DNA of 8,984 bases from Bacteroidales bacterium (GCA_008933525.1 WBUV01000096.1:1-8984), one strand, 5' to 3'. Shown: positions 1 to 7,184, numbered from the stretch's first letter. Numbers and translations: made by a program. The notes: generated by a model not told the origin, from the letters alone.

Positions 1-80
1 GGTCATATTCTCTCATTTATACGCTAAGACACAAAGGCACAAAAAATAGAAGTTTGATTTTCTTCCTGCTTCCTGCTTCC
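1..80. repeat. Intergenic spacer with short degenerate tandem repeats
   Basis: No gene is visible before the end of the thymidine kinase locus. Two imperfect 8-base units lie side by side (AGACACAA at 27-34, AGGCACAA at 35-42). A clearer heptamer repeat, CTTCCTG, occurs at 62-68 and 69-75, with a third copy, CTTCCTC, at 76-82. The last copy runs into the thymidine kinase stop codon (complement of 81-83). Such low-complexity units are common between genes in Bacteroidota as far as I recall; no function can be assigned. The left edge of the window cuts the region, so what lies upstream is unknown. Confidence 0.6.
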
Positions 81-677
81 TCAATCCTTAACCTTCTTAC
101 TTTCCGACAAAACCTTATTGTAACAAAGCCTGCAAAGGGGTTCGTAAACATCAGTCTCGCCTAGTAGTACAAGTTTTTCCGCATCTGTTGTGCGGTGCGA
201 GTAGTGGGCAAGATCGCCACAGTGAACACAAATAGCATGAACTTTGGTTACATACTCGGCTATTGCCATAAGGTTTGGCATTGGGCCAAAGGGTTTACCC
301 CGGAAATCCATATCAAGGCCAGCAACAATAACTCGAACACCTTGGTCGGCTAGTTGATTGCAAACGTTAGGGAGGTTCATGTCGAAAAACTGAGCCTCGT
401 CAATTCCAACCACATCAACATTATGAGCTAGTAAAAGGATATTTCCCGATGATGATACCGGAGTAGAGAGAATTGAGTTTGAATCGTGCGACACAACTTC
501 CTGTTCCGAGTATCTGGTGTCTATTTGTGGCTTAAAAATCTCCACGCGCTGCTTAGCGTATTTTGCACGCTTAAGCCTACGGATCAACTCTTCGGTTTTT
601 CCGGAGAACATCGATCCGGCAACAACCTAAATCCATCCTTTACGCTTACCGCTAACTGAATTTTCAAGAAAAGGCAT
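81..677 (-). pseudogene. tdk: Thymidine kinase with in-frame amber codon before the P-loop
   Basis: Type II thymidine kinase, a cytosolic enzyme that phosphorylates thymidine to dTMP in pyrimidine salvage. From an ATG at 677-675 the frame reads a normal family N-terminus (MPFLEN, then KRKGWI at residues 11-16), but codon 17 is TAG (complement of 627-629). Relatives usually have Glu here, and one base change (GAG to TAG) explains it. After the stop the frame continues with the P-loop GSMFSGKT (21-28), the catalytic DEAQFF segment (Glu94), GLDMDFRG, and two zinc-binding Cys pairs (150/153 and 182/185), ending at a TGA at 81-83. The reconstructed length is 198 residues, normal for the family. 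The longest uninterrupted frame starts at the ATG at 611-609, inside the P-loop; it lacks the first beta strand and the leading P-loop glycine. No ATG, GTG or TTG lies between the TAG and that ATG. A real nonsense mutation, a sequencing error or amber readthrough are all possible. Confidence 0.85.
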
Positions 678-714
678 CAGAAGAAATATGAATTATTAAC
701 GTTTGATATACATA

Positions 715-722
715 CAAAAGTA
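715..722 (-). promoter_or_regulatory. Candidate -7 element (TACTTTTG) for thymidine kinase
   Basis: The minus strand reads TACTTTTG, an exact match to the Bacteroidota -7 consensus TAnnTTTG, 37 bases before the reconstructed thymidine kinase ATG at 677. I see no TTG at the usual -33 spacing, so this is a partial promoter match. Confidence 0.35.
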
Positions 723-730
723 ATAAAACT

Positions 731-738
731 TATTTTTG
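731..738 (+). promoter_or_regulatory. Candidate -7 element (TATTTTTG) for the 752-1507 gene
   Basis: TATTTTTG matches TAnnTTTG and ends 13 bases before the ATG at 752. A TTG at 703-705 lies 25 bases upstream of it, somewhat longer than the usual spacing. It sits only 8 bases from the opposing element of the thymidine kinase gene, so the 74-base gap probably holds two back-to-back promoters. Confidence 0.4.
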
Positions 739-751
739 ATGTGGAATATTT

Positions 752-1507
752 ATGGCAAACACTATGGAACATTTAAAAAATGCAAAAGCCCGTATTGATG
801 AGGCCAGCGAGTTAATTGGTAGGGCAATTGGTTTAGAAAAGTTATCAACAATTGAACGTGATATAATTCTTGATAAGTTGGCAAAAGCATACGATTGCTT
901 GCTTACAGGTCAGTTGATGAACTTCGAAACAACAAGTAAGCCGTTGGATGAAAATTTAAGGTTTAAACAAAATATTGAGAACCCAGTTACAGCGATTAAA
1001 AGTGATAAGCCAATAGTTGAAGCCGAGAATTTGATTGACAAAAAGCCAACGATTCTGGATAAAAAGGTTGATGAAAGGAATGAAAAGCCTAAGGCTGTTG
1101 TGCAACCCACGAAACCACAAACAATCCAGCCAAAAGTTGAGGAGGTTCATAAGGCTGAATTAGGCGACCATACTCAAGGTGAAATATTGTCGGAAAAGTT
1201 TCAAGGGAAACAGAAATTCCGAAACGAGATAATCGCTGAGCATACTGCCAAGGTTGATATGTCGACAAAACTTCAGAATAAACCAATTGGGGACTTATCG
1301 AAAGCAATAGGAATAAACGATAAGTTTTTGTTTATTAAAGAATTATTTAATGGAGATTCTGCTCGATATTCTGAAACTGTTAGTCACTTAAATTCTTTCT
1401 CCGATTTAAACGATGCCATTATTTACTTGCAGGATAATTTTGATTGGGCTGAAGGCAATGAGTATGCCGCTAAGTTTATCGATTTGGTGAGGAGGAAGTT
1501 TATTTAA
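752..1507 (+). CDS. Conserved Bacteroidota protein of unknown function
   Basis: A 251-residue protein with three visible parts. Residues 1-58 look helical (NAKARIDEASELIGRAIGL). Residues 60-170 form a charged linker rich in Lys, Glu, Pro and Gln and likely disordered. Residues 175-251 form a compact C-terminal module with KPIGDLSKAIGINDKFLF at about 177-194, then ELFNG and a closing FIDLVRRKF. I recall this C-terminal pattern from uncharacterised Bacteroidota proteins, but I know no function and no named domain for it. There is no signal peptide or membrane segment, so it is probably cytoplasmic. It is divergent from thymidine kinase and followed by rsmI on the same strand after a 145-base repeat-rich spacer. 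A second ATG at 764 is a possible start, but 752 sits at a suitable distance from a -7 element. Confidence 0.8.
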   Translation: MANTMEHLKNAKARIDEASELIGRAIGLEKLSTIERDIILDKLAKAYDCLLTGQLMNFETTSKPLDENLRFKQNIENPVTAIKSDKPIVEAENLIDKKPTILDKKVDERNEKPKAVVQPTKPQTIQPKVEEVHKAELGDHTQGEILSEKFQGKQKFRNEIIAEHTAKVDMSTKLQNKPIGDLSKAIGINDKFLFIKELFNGDSARYSETVSHLNSFSDLNDAIIYLQDNFDWAEGNEYAAKFIDLVRRKFI

Positions 1508-1652
1508 ATAGCGACAAGCGACTAGAGTGACAGGGTGACTAGTGTATTAGAGAGGAGTTTGAAGTCAGACAACAGATAACGAAATCCTCTATCAACCATC
1601 AACGAACAACAACCGAGCGTTTTTTGCGAGCTCATTGAAAATAATCAACAAT
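1508..1652. repeat. Repeat-rich spacer between the hypothetical gene and rsmI
   Basis: There is no coding frame here. From 1511 to 1544 short units ending in GAC follow one another: GCGAC, AAGCGAC, TAGAGTGAC, AGGGTGAC, then TAGTG. From 1591 a degenerate heptamer repeats: ATCAACC (1591-1597), ATCAACG (1598-1604), AACAACA (1605-1611). The pattern resembles decayed tandem repeats like those at the left edge of the window. I found no good -7/-33 pair for rsmI, so rsmI may be read through from upstream or use a divergent promoter. Confidence 0.5.
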
Positions 1653-2354
1653 ATGTCTAAACTTTACATAGTTCCAACTCCAATAGGTAACTTAAATGAT
1701 ATCACCTTAAGAGCCATTGAAGTGCTCAAATCGGCGTCGTTTATTTTAGCTGAAGATACTAGAACTAGTAGTTTTCTTTTAAAGCATTTTCAGATTGATA
1801 CTCCGCTTAAATCGCACCATAAATTTAACGAGCACAAAACCGTTGAGTTTGTTGCAGAGCGAATAAAAGCGGGTGAAACAGTGGCGCTTATTTCCGATGC
1901 AGGAACACCCGGGATATCGGATCCTGGCTTTTTGTTGGTAAGAACGTGTGTTGAACAAGAAATTGATGTAGAATGTTTGCCGGGCGCAACAGCCTTTGTT
2001 CCTGCATTAGTAAATAGTGGCTTACCCAATGATAGGTTTATTTTTGAGGGATTCTTACCCCAAAAAAAAGGAAGGAATAAGCGACTTGAGGCGCTAAAGG
2101 AAGAGGAGCGAACAATAGTTTTCTATGAATCGCCTTTTCGTTTGGTCAAATTGTTAAACCAAATTACCGAAATTCTTGGCGAAGATAGGCGAGTTAGCGT
2201 ATCACGTGAGTTAACTAAACTTCACGAGGAAACCGTTCGCGGAACTTCCGTTGAGGTTGCTCAGTATTTTGAGAAAAAAGGGGTAAAGGGTGAAATCGTA
2301 GTTATAGTTGAGGGTAAAGGTAAAGTCAAGCAATTGGAAGATGACGAAGAATAG
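1653..2354 (+). CDS. rsmI: 16S rRNA (cytidine(1402)-2'-O)-methyltransferase RsmI
   Basis: RsmI transfers a methyl group from S-adenosylmethionine to the 2'-O of C1402 in 16S rRNA, in the decoding centre of the small ribosomal subunit. The protein belongs to the tetrapyrrole-methylase fold. Conserved blocks appear in the expected order from the chosen start: TPIGNLNDITLRA (residues 9-21), AEDTR (33-37), SDAGTPGISDPGF, LPGATA, EGFLP, FYESPFR, SRELTKLHEE and KGEIVVIVEG near the end. The ATG at 1653 gives 233 residues beginning MSKLYIVPTPIGN, the usual family beginning; a TTG six codons upstream would add residues without family support. The gene is intact and ends with TAG. It lies two genes from thymidine kinase, a proximity I recall from other Bacteroidota. 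Confidence 0.95.
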   Translation: MSKLYIVPTPIGNLNDITLRAIEVLKSASFILAEDTRTSSFLLKHFQIDTPLKSHHKFNEHKTVEFVAERIKAGETVALISDAGTPGISDPGFLLVRTCVEQEIDVECLPGATAFVPALVNSGLPNDRFIFEGFLPQKKGRNKRLEALKEEERTIVFYESPFRLVKLLNQITEILGEDRRVSVSRELTKLHEETVRGTSVEVAQYFEKKGVKGEIVVIVEGKGKVKQLEDDEE

Positions 2355-2388
2355 TACTTCAATAAATATCTTGATATTATAGATTATC

Positions 2389-2403
2389 AGTCCGTAGCGG
2401 ATT
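2389..2403. terminator. Possible hairpin between convergent rsmI and DUF5686 genes
   Basis: Six base pairs can form around a TAG triloop: bases 2389-2394 pair with 2398-2403, including one G-U pair on the plus strand. It lies 35 bases after the rsmI stop and directly after the stop of the minus-strand gene. Neither side has a run of T, so it is a weak terminator candidate. A second short palindrome, AATATC-TT-GATATT, sits at 2365-2378. Confidence 0.25.
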
Positions 2404-2405
2404 AA

Positions 2406-5081
2406 TTACATATCAAAACCAATAAGCATTATTGATAGTTTGAAACTCAAGCTGTAAAATTTTTGACCCTCAAAACCAGCAAAGGCACCTACACTGGCAA
2501 TTGCACCAATTTGGCTTATTGAGTATCCAATCTCATAGTAAGGTTTATAATTTTTTGTAAGTAATGAAGCGAAATGTAGATTCTCGTTCCATATTCTATT
2601 GCTTAAAAAGGGTAGATATTTTAATGCAAGGTATGGCGATTGGTAATTCACAAACATTTGTCCGTAGGCAGAGTTGGTGCTACGTTTATAGTAATTCAAA
2701 TTTTGATAGCTATTATTAAATTGACGGGCTGTAACCGGAGTTATTTGTGTGTTGAAATGATTGAAGTCGTTAAAACTAAGATTATTCTTCGACACAAAAT
2801 CCCCGTAAATTAAGCTATAGGAAAGTCGATTGCTGGGGCCTGTTCTAATTGATTGCGACACTGATGCTTCCATTTGAATGAAGTCCGAGGTAGAGTTGAT
2901 TGCCCCAGGAATTCCAATTTTTGTTTGGAATCGAAATGTTGGATACTTTGAGCTAAGCATAATCTTTCTATTATCACGCATTCTGTAGCGATAAAAAGGT
3001 GTGTAGCTAATCCGAATGTTACCAATCAAAGCTTTATTATCGCTTAGATTTTCTGCTGTGATTAATCTATTTATAGGCAAGTTCTCTGTATACCAGTCTC
3101 TATTGCTGGAGTAAATTATAAAGTCGGTATTGTTCTTCAACATTCTTCGATCGGAGTATGTGATTCCGGTGTATAGCTCAAGCCCATTAATTAAATCAAT
3201 CCGGTTGAAAAGAGTAATATACCTGTTTTCGAAAAGTTTCATGTAGTTTCTACCAAACCATAATGAAGCCGTAGTGTTTGTTATTCCGCTAATTCCGGTT
3301 GTTTGATTAAAATCCATGCTGGAGTATCCAAAATTTAAGCCAAACATGCCTCGTTTTTTATTTGCATATGTAAAGTTACTTGCAAATGTTCCCATAGGTA
3401 CTTTGCGAGCAAACGCATAAGAAACAGAAGGTCTTAAATAGATTGATGTATTTGAAAATTCGCGGCGATAGCTGAAAGTAGATCCTAGAACAAAACCATC
3501 GACAGTGTTAAAACGGAACTCGTTGGGGCTAAATAATCCAGAGAATCTTATTGTTTGTTTCTTTTCCTTGTTTCTCCATGTTTTTCCCATGTAGATGGTA
3601 AGGAAAATATTCGATTTTTTGTTCTTCAGTGAGTCTGTATCGGTCGAATCGTTTGTTTCAAGTAGTTTTCTGTTTAAGGTTTCCTCCACTTTAATTTCGT
3701 CAGCAGTAAGCATAACTGGTCTTAATTCTTTCCATGCTGTTGAATCGATTTTATTTGCCATTGAGTCAACTGTAACTGTTATAGGATCAATAACTTCTAA
3801 CGAATGAGCCGCGGTGTCATTCAGTTTAACTTGTTTGTCCATCAGCTTAGCTAGTTCGTACATTTCGCGGTTGCTTAAAGCCTCCTTACCCATCAATTTG
3901 TCAAGTTTCTCAGCATTTTTCTTGTTTTTGGCTTGCTGTTTTGTGCTAACTTTTTTTTGCGAGACAGGTAAAGGGTTTTCAGTTGTTTTCTCGGAGAACT
4001 TTTTTGCGAGAACTGTTGGTGTTTTTATGTCTGTATTTAACTTAACGTTGGAGTATTTAACAGATGAAATGTAGGAAACATCTCCCTCGCTACCCATAAA
4101 CTTTCCATTTATCAAGTAATGATGACTTATAGGGAGCCAAGCATTCTTATCAATTTCGCCAAAAGTTTGTTTTATTTTTAGTTCACCTACAATGGATTCG
4201 ATGGTGAAGTCTACTTCGTGTAAGTTGTAATAGTCATCGGCAATGTAAATGTAACCAGATACAAGTTGTTTGCTCTTGCGTTTTGGGATTACTTTAATTC
4301 TGTTAATTACCCTGTCGTCTTGTATGGAAAAGCCATCGTACTTATAGTTATAGTGACTAAACGCATAAGGTGCAAGAGGAAGAATGATGTCTCCAATTTT
4401 AGGTTGATAAAAACTGGCATTGGTAAATCGCATAACATCGTTGGAGCTTCCATTATCGCCGGGGAAGTTTGAACGAATCATTTTAACTTTTTGGTCGTAC
4501 TTTTCCGGAGCCGTAAAATGAATACTATTTATAGATTCCTGTAAGTATAGTTGTCCCTCTTTTGGTGCTTCCTCGGCATTGCCAATTGCTTTTTTAACAA
4601 GCCACGATAACTTCTTAATTTTCAGAGTGCCCTTTAAGTAGACTTCAGCGTTAAATTCCTTAATTTGATTTTGGTAGTATGGAGCCATCCCAATTGCTTT
4701 ACGAACAATATTGTAGGCAGGATCCTCGTTTTTTGAGCCTATAGTTACGGGTGCGATTTGGTAGGGTTTTACTGTTAGTATAATATTTAAGGTGTTCTGC
4801 CCTGGTTTTATTTCAATCTGTTTTTCGGAAGTTTCGTAGCCTAAGCATCTGAATACTATGCTGTAGTTGCCTTTGGGAAGGTTTATTAAAAATATGCCAT
4901 CGGTATTCGAGGTTGTTCCTTGCTTGGCTTCCTTAATAAATACCGATGCATAGGGAATAGGGTTATTGGTCTCATCGGTAATTTTGCCTTGTAATACTTG
5001 AGCCGATAAAAAATGAGGGATGGATATTAAAGCTATGCCGAGGATTAGATTGAAATAAATCTTGCCTGATATTGAGGACAT
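2406..5081 (-). CDS. DUF5686 family outer-membrane protein with carboxypeptidase-regulatory-like domain
   Basis: An 891-residue exported protein of a Bacteroidota envelope family whose function is not established. Residues 1-27 form a signal peptide with a hydrophobic core and a likely cut after SA before Gln28. Residues 29-105 match the carboxypeptidase-regulatory-like beta-sandwich (VLQGKITDETNNPIPYASV, with TTSNTDGIFLINLPKGNY). EDPAYNIVRKAIGMAPYY at about 119-136 is characteristic of DUF5686. Residues 360-425 form a Lys-rich, probably helical linker. The C-terminal half has alternating aromatic and polar residues typical of beta strands and ends in SFKLSIMLIGFDM, so an outer-membrane barrel is likely. 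It lies 68 bases downstream of the DEAD-box helicase on the same strand. The ATG at 5081 gives a complete signal peptide. The role in transport or surface assembly is unknown. Confidence 0.85.
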   Translation of the reverse strand: MSSISGKIYFNLILGIALISIPHFLSAQVLQGKITDETNNPIPYASVFIKEAKQGTTSNTDGIFLINLPKGNYSIVFRCLGYETSEKQIEIKPGQNTLNIILTVKPYQIAPVTIGSKNEDPAYNIVRKAIGMAPYYQNQIKEFNAEVYLKGTLKIKKLSWLVKKAIGNAEEAPKEGQLYLQESINSIHFTAPEKYDQKVKMIRSNFPGDNGSSNDVMRFTNASFYQPKIGDIILPLAPYAFSHYNYKYDGFSIQDDRVINRIKVIPKRKSKQLVSGYIYIADDYYNLHEVDFTIESIVGELKIKQTFGEIDKNAWLPISHHYLINGKFMGSEGDVSYISSVKYSNVKLNTDIKTPTVLAKKFSEKTTENPLPVSQKKVSTKQQAKNKKNAEKLDKLMGKEALSNREMYELAKLMDKQVKLNDTAAHSLEVIDPITVTVDSMANKIDSTAWKELRPVMLTADEIKVEETLNRKLLETNDSTDTDSLKNKKSNIFLTIYMGKTWRNKEKKQTIRFSGLFSPNEFRFNTVDGFVLGSTFSYRREFSNTSIYLRPSVSYAFARKVPMGTFASNFTYANKKRGMFGLNFGYSSMDFNQTTGISGITNTTASLWFGRNYMKLFENRYITLFNRIDLINGLELYTGITYSDRRMLKNNTDFIIYSSNRDWYTENLPINRLITAENLSDNKALIGNIRISYTPFYRYRMRDNRKIMLSSKYPTFRFQTKIGIPGAINSTSDFIQMEASVSQSIRTGPSNRLSYSLIYGDFVSKNNLSFNDFNHFNTQITPVTARQFNNSYQNLNYYKRSTNSAYGQMFVNYQSPYLALKYLPFLSNRIWNENLHFASLLTKNYKPYYEIGYSISQIGAIASVGAFAGFEGQKFYSLSFKLSIMLIGFDM

Positions 5082-5104
5082 AATGTTTTTTTTGCCAAAC
5101 TAAT

Positions 5105-5112
5105 CAAAATTA
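5105..5112 (-). promoter_or_regulatory. Candidate -7 element (TAATTTTG) for the DUF5686 gene
   Basis: The minus strand reads TAATTTTG, matching TAnnTTTG, 23 bases before the ATG at 5081. No TTG is found at the -33 distance, so the gene may instead be cotranscribed with the upstream helicase. Confidence 0.35.
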
Positions 5113-5149
5113 ATGCTAGAAATATCGATGTATTTTATTTTCAGAAACT

Positions 5150-6283
5150 TTAACTTTCTAAAGGGTTCTTAATTCTGAATACCTTCGTACCCAAAAACGA
5201 TTCAATCCTCATGAAAAGCTTTAGCTGATCCTTAGTTACGAAAGTTAATGCAACTCCATCGCTTTGAGCTCTGGCAGTTCGTCCAATTCTATGTACATAA
5301 TCTTCTGGATCGTAAGGAACATCGTAGTTTACAACAAGATCAATATCCTCAATATCAATTCCTCTGGAGATTATGTCCGTTGCTACAAGAATTTGAATTT
5401 TTCTGTTTCTAAATTCTCTTAACACTTCCTCTCTTTCGCGTTGCTCTAAATCAGAGTGAATGGCTTTAGCGCTTATTTTACTCTGGATTAGTTTACGCTC
5501 AATATTTTTCACCTCCGCCTTTGTTGATGCAAATACAAGAACGCTCTGAACGTAATCTTTCCCTGTTACAAGTGAGTCGAGAAGTTCTAGTTTTTGATTT
5601 TTCTCAACTAGGTAAACTGCCTGCAAAATATTTTCAGCGGGTTTTGATACAGCCAAACTTATCTCAACAGGATTATGAAGTATTGTTTTTGCCAATTTCC
5701 TGATATTTTGAGGCATGGTTGCCGAAAACATCAACGTTTGACGTTTTTTTGGAAGTAGTTTGATAATCGACATGAGATCGTCATAAAATCCCATGTCCAA
5801 CATTCTATCAGCCTCATCAAGTATTAAATGCTCAACGGTATCAAGTTTTACATAGCCCATCTGAATATGTTGAATTAATCGGCCTGGAGTTGCAATAACC
5901 AAATCGGCACCGCCTTCAAGCGCTGCACGTTGTTTATCCCAGTTGCCTCCATCATTTCCGCCGTATACGGCAATTGAGCCAATTGGCGAAAAGTATGCAA
6001 AGCCTTCAACTTGCTGGTCGATTTGCAAAGCCAACTCACGTGTTGGAACAATTACCAGAGTGCTAACTTTGCTATGATTTGATGATTTGTTGGCATTTAT
6101 ACTAAGAATTGGTAAAACAAATGCACCTGTTTTACCTGTTCCTGTTTGCGCACAAGCTATTAAATCTTTTCCTTCAAGAATAATCGGTATTGCTTGTTCT
6201 TGTATAGGTGTGGGGTTCTCAAAACCCATTGAGTTAATCCCTTCAAGAATATCGGGGTGTAAATTAAATTCGCTAAAATTCAA
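5150..6283 (-). CDS. DEAD-box ATP-dependent RNA helicase
   Basis: A 377-residue superfamily 2 RNA helicase that uses ATP to unwind or remodel short RNA duplexes, probably in ribosome assembly, RNA decay or cold adaptation. All core motifs are present and intact: Q motif (Phe21, PTPIQ 24-28), motif I AQTGTGKT (45-52), Ia PTREL (80-84), Ib TPGR (132-135), II DEAD (156-159), III SAT (187-189), V ATDIISRGID (301-310), VI HRIGRTAR (331-338). It ends soon after motif VI, with no long basic tail, so it is a minimal core enzyme, RhlE-like in general form; the exact subfamily is uncertain. The start is TTG at 6283: family members begin about this point, no ATG is available before Met19, and an in-frame TAA lies five codons upstream. 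A well-formed promoter precedes it. Confidence 0.93.
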   Translation of the reverse strand: MNFSEFNLHPDILEGINSMGFENPTPIQEQAIPIILEGKDLIACAQTGTGKTGAFVLPILSINANKSSNHSKVSTLVIVPTRELALQIDQQVEGFAYFSPIGSIAVYGGNDGGNWDKQRAALEGGADLVIATPGRLIQHIQMGYVKLDTVEHLILDEADRMLDMGFYDDLMSIIKLLPKKRQTLMFSATMPQNIRKLAKTILHNPVEISLAVSKPAENILQAVYLVEKNQKLELLDSLVTGKDYVQSVLVFASTKAEVKNIERKLIQSKISAKAIHSDLEQREREEVLREFRNRKIQILVATDIISRGIDIEDIDLVVNYDVPYDPEDYVHRIGRTARAQSDGVALTFVTKDQLKLFMRIESFLGTKVFRIKNPLES

Positions 6284-6309
6284 AGTGTGTTTATTTTATT
6301 TATTGTGTG

Positions 6310-6339
6310 CAAAGGTAAATATTATTGGGTCGATTGCAA
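6310..6339 (-). promoter_or_regulatory. Bacteroidota-type promoter for the DEAD-box helicase
   Basis: On the minus strand a TTG (complement of 6337-6339) is followed by 19 bases and then TACCTTTG (complement of 6310-6317), an exact TAnnTTTG. The -7 element ends 26 bases before the TTG start codon. This is the best promoter match in the window and supports the TTG start. Confidence 0.6.
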
Positions 6340-6375
6340 GGTGTGCTATGTGAATTTAATGGAAATCAAAATATT

Positions 6376-6391
6376 AACTTTTTTTAAAGTT
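6376..6391. repeat. Inverted repeat AACTTT-TTTT-AAAGTT in a divergent promoter region
   Basis: A perfect 6-base inverted repeat with a 4-base centre lies between the helicase promoter and the phosphatase promoter. It is AT-rich and could arise by chance. It could be an operator or an upstream element, but nothing in the sequence shows a partner protein. Confidence 0.35.
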
Positions 6392-6408
6392 TTGCGTTAT
6401 AGTATAAG

Positions 6409-6442
6409 TTGACTTTTTCATGATGCAAAACCATTATATTTG
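6409..6442 (+). promoter_or_regulatory. Candidate promoter for the HAD phosphatase
   Basis: TATATTTG at 6435-6442 matches TAnnTTTG exactly and ends 17 bases before the ATG at 6460. A TTG at 6409-6411 is 23 bases upstream, at the long end of accepted spacing. The presence of a good promoter suggests the gene was functional until recently. Confidence 0.45.
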
Positions 6443-6459
6443 AAACCAAAATATTTTTT

Positions 6460-7178
6460 ATGATTCTAGACATTTTTTCCAAGAAGCAACGTACATACAA
6501 GCATATATTCTTTGATTTAGATAGAACTCTGTGGGATTTTGATAGAATAAAGAGGACGCTCTTCGCGATATTTTCTTTGATTATCAGCTCGACACTGTTT
6601 TTCCAAATATCCTAACATTCATTAATACTTTCACAAAACATAACGATTACTTCTGGGAAAAGTACCTAAAGGGCGAGTTAACCAAGGATATCCTTCGGTA
6701 TAAAAGGTTTGAAATAACTCTGTTGGATTACGGTTTAAACAATACTCGACTTGCCAAAACTTTAGGCGAGGAGTACCTTAAAATAATGCCCTTAAAAACG
6801 GCTCTAGTACCAGGGGCAAGGGAGTTGCTTGAGTATTTAAGTGAAAAATATAAGTTGCATATCATTAGTAATGGCTTTAACGAGGTGCAATTCCCCAAAT
6901 TAGAACGTTGTCATATTGAGCATTACTTTGAGTGGGTTATAACATCGGAGGATGCTGGATACCATAAGCCCGACCCTCGTGTTTTTGGTCATTCGTTATC
7001 AAAAGCAAATGCTAAGAAGGAGGAGAGCATAATGGTTGGCGACGATTTCGAGAAGGATGTAGAAGGCGCCAAAAAGTTTGGTATGGATCAAATTTACTTT
7101 AACCCCGAAAATAAACCCCGTAAGTTTAAAGCAACCTACGAGGTTCAATCACTTCGTGATATGTTGACGATTTTTTAA
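6460..7178 (+). pseudogene. YjjG-like HAD phosphatase, frameshifted near the N-terminus
   Basis: A haloacid-dehalogenase superfamily phosphatase of the YjjG-type pyrimidine 5'-nucleotidase group, which dephosphorylates dUMP, dTMP and related or damaged nucleotides in the cytosol. From ATG 6460 the frame gives motif I (FFDLDRTLWDF, nucleophile Asp19, Asp21, Thr23), then shifts after Arg29 and stops at TAA 6613-6615, giving a 51-residue dead end. Adding one A at 6546-6547 restores a continuous frame (DRNKEDALRDIFFDYQLD) to the TAA at 7176-7178, 239 residues, a normal family length. The rest holds motif II (IISNGF), motif III Lys (GYHKPDP) and motif IV (MVGDDFEKDVEGA). The unbroken 3' frame has only a TTG at 6723 as a start, which would lack motif I and be inactive. 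No slippery heptamer is seen, so programmed frameshifting is unlikely. The YjjG assignment is by motif pattern and substrate is not proven. Confidence 0.82.
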
Positions 7179-7184
7179 TTCTAC

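Noticed and set aside
22..82. Short repeats as a CRISPR array
   Set aside because: Units are 7-8 bases and contiguous, with no spacers of CRISPR size and no cas gene.
627..629. TAG in thymidine kinase as a recoded sense codon
   Set aside because: The neighbouring rsmI gene ends in TAG at its normal family length, and no suppressor tRNA is visible here. Readthrough is not excluded but has no support.
3814..4074. 86-codon plus-strand frame with a hydrophobic character
   Set aside because: It is antisense to the Lys-rich linker of the DUF5686 gene; the Phe and Leu content comes from the complement of Lys and Glu codons.
6544..6556. Programmed -1 frameshift in the HAD phosphatase
   Set aside because: The junction lacks an X-XXY-YYZ slippery heptamer, and I see no downstream stem or upstream stimulator. 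Simple loss of one A explains it better.
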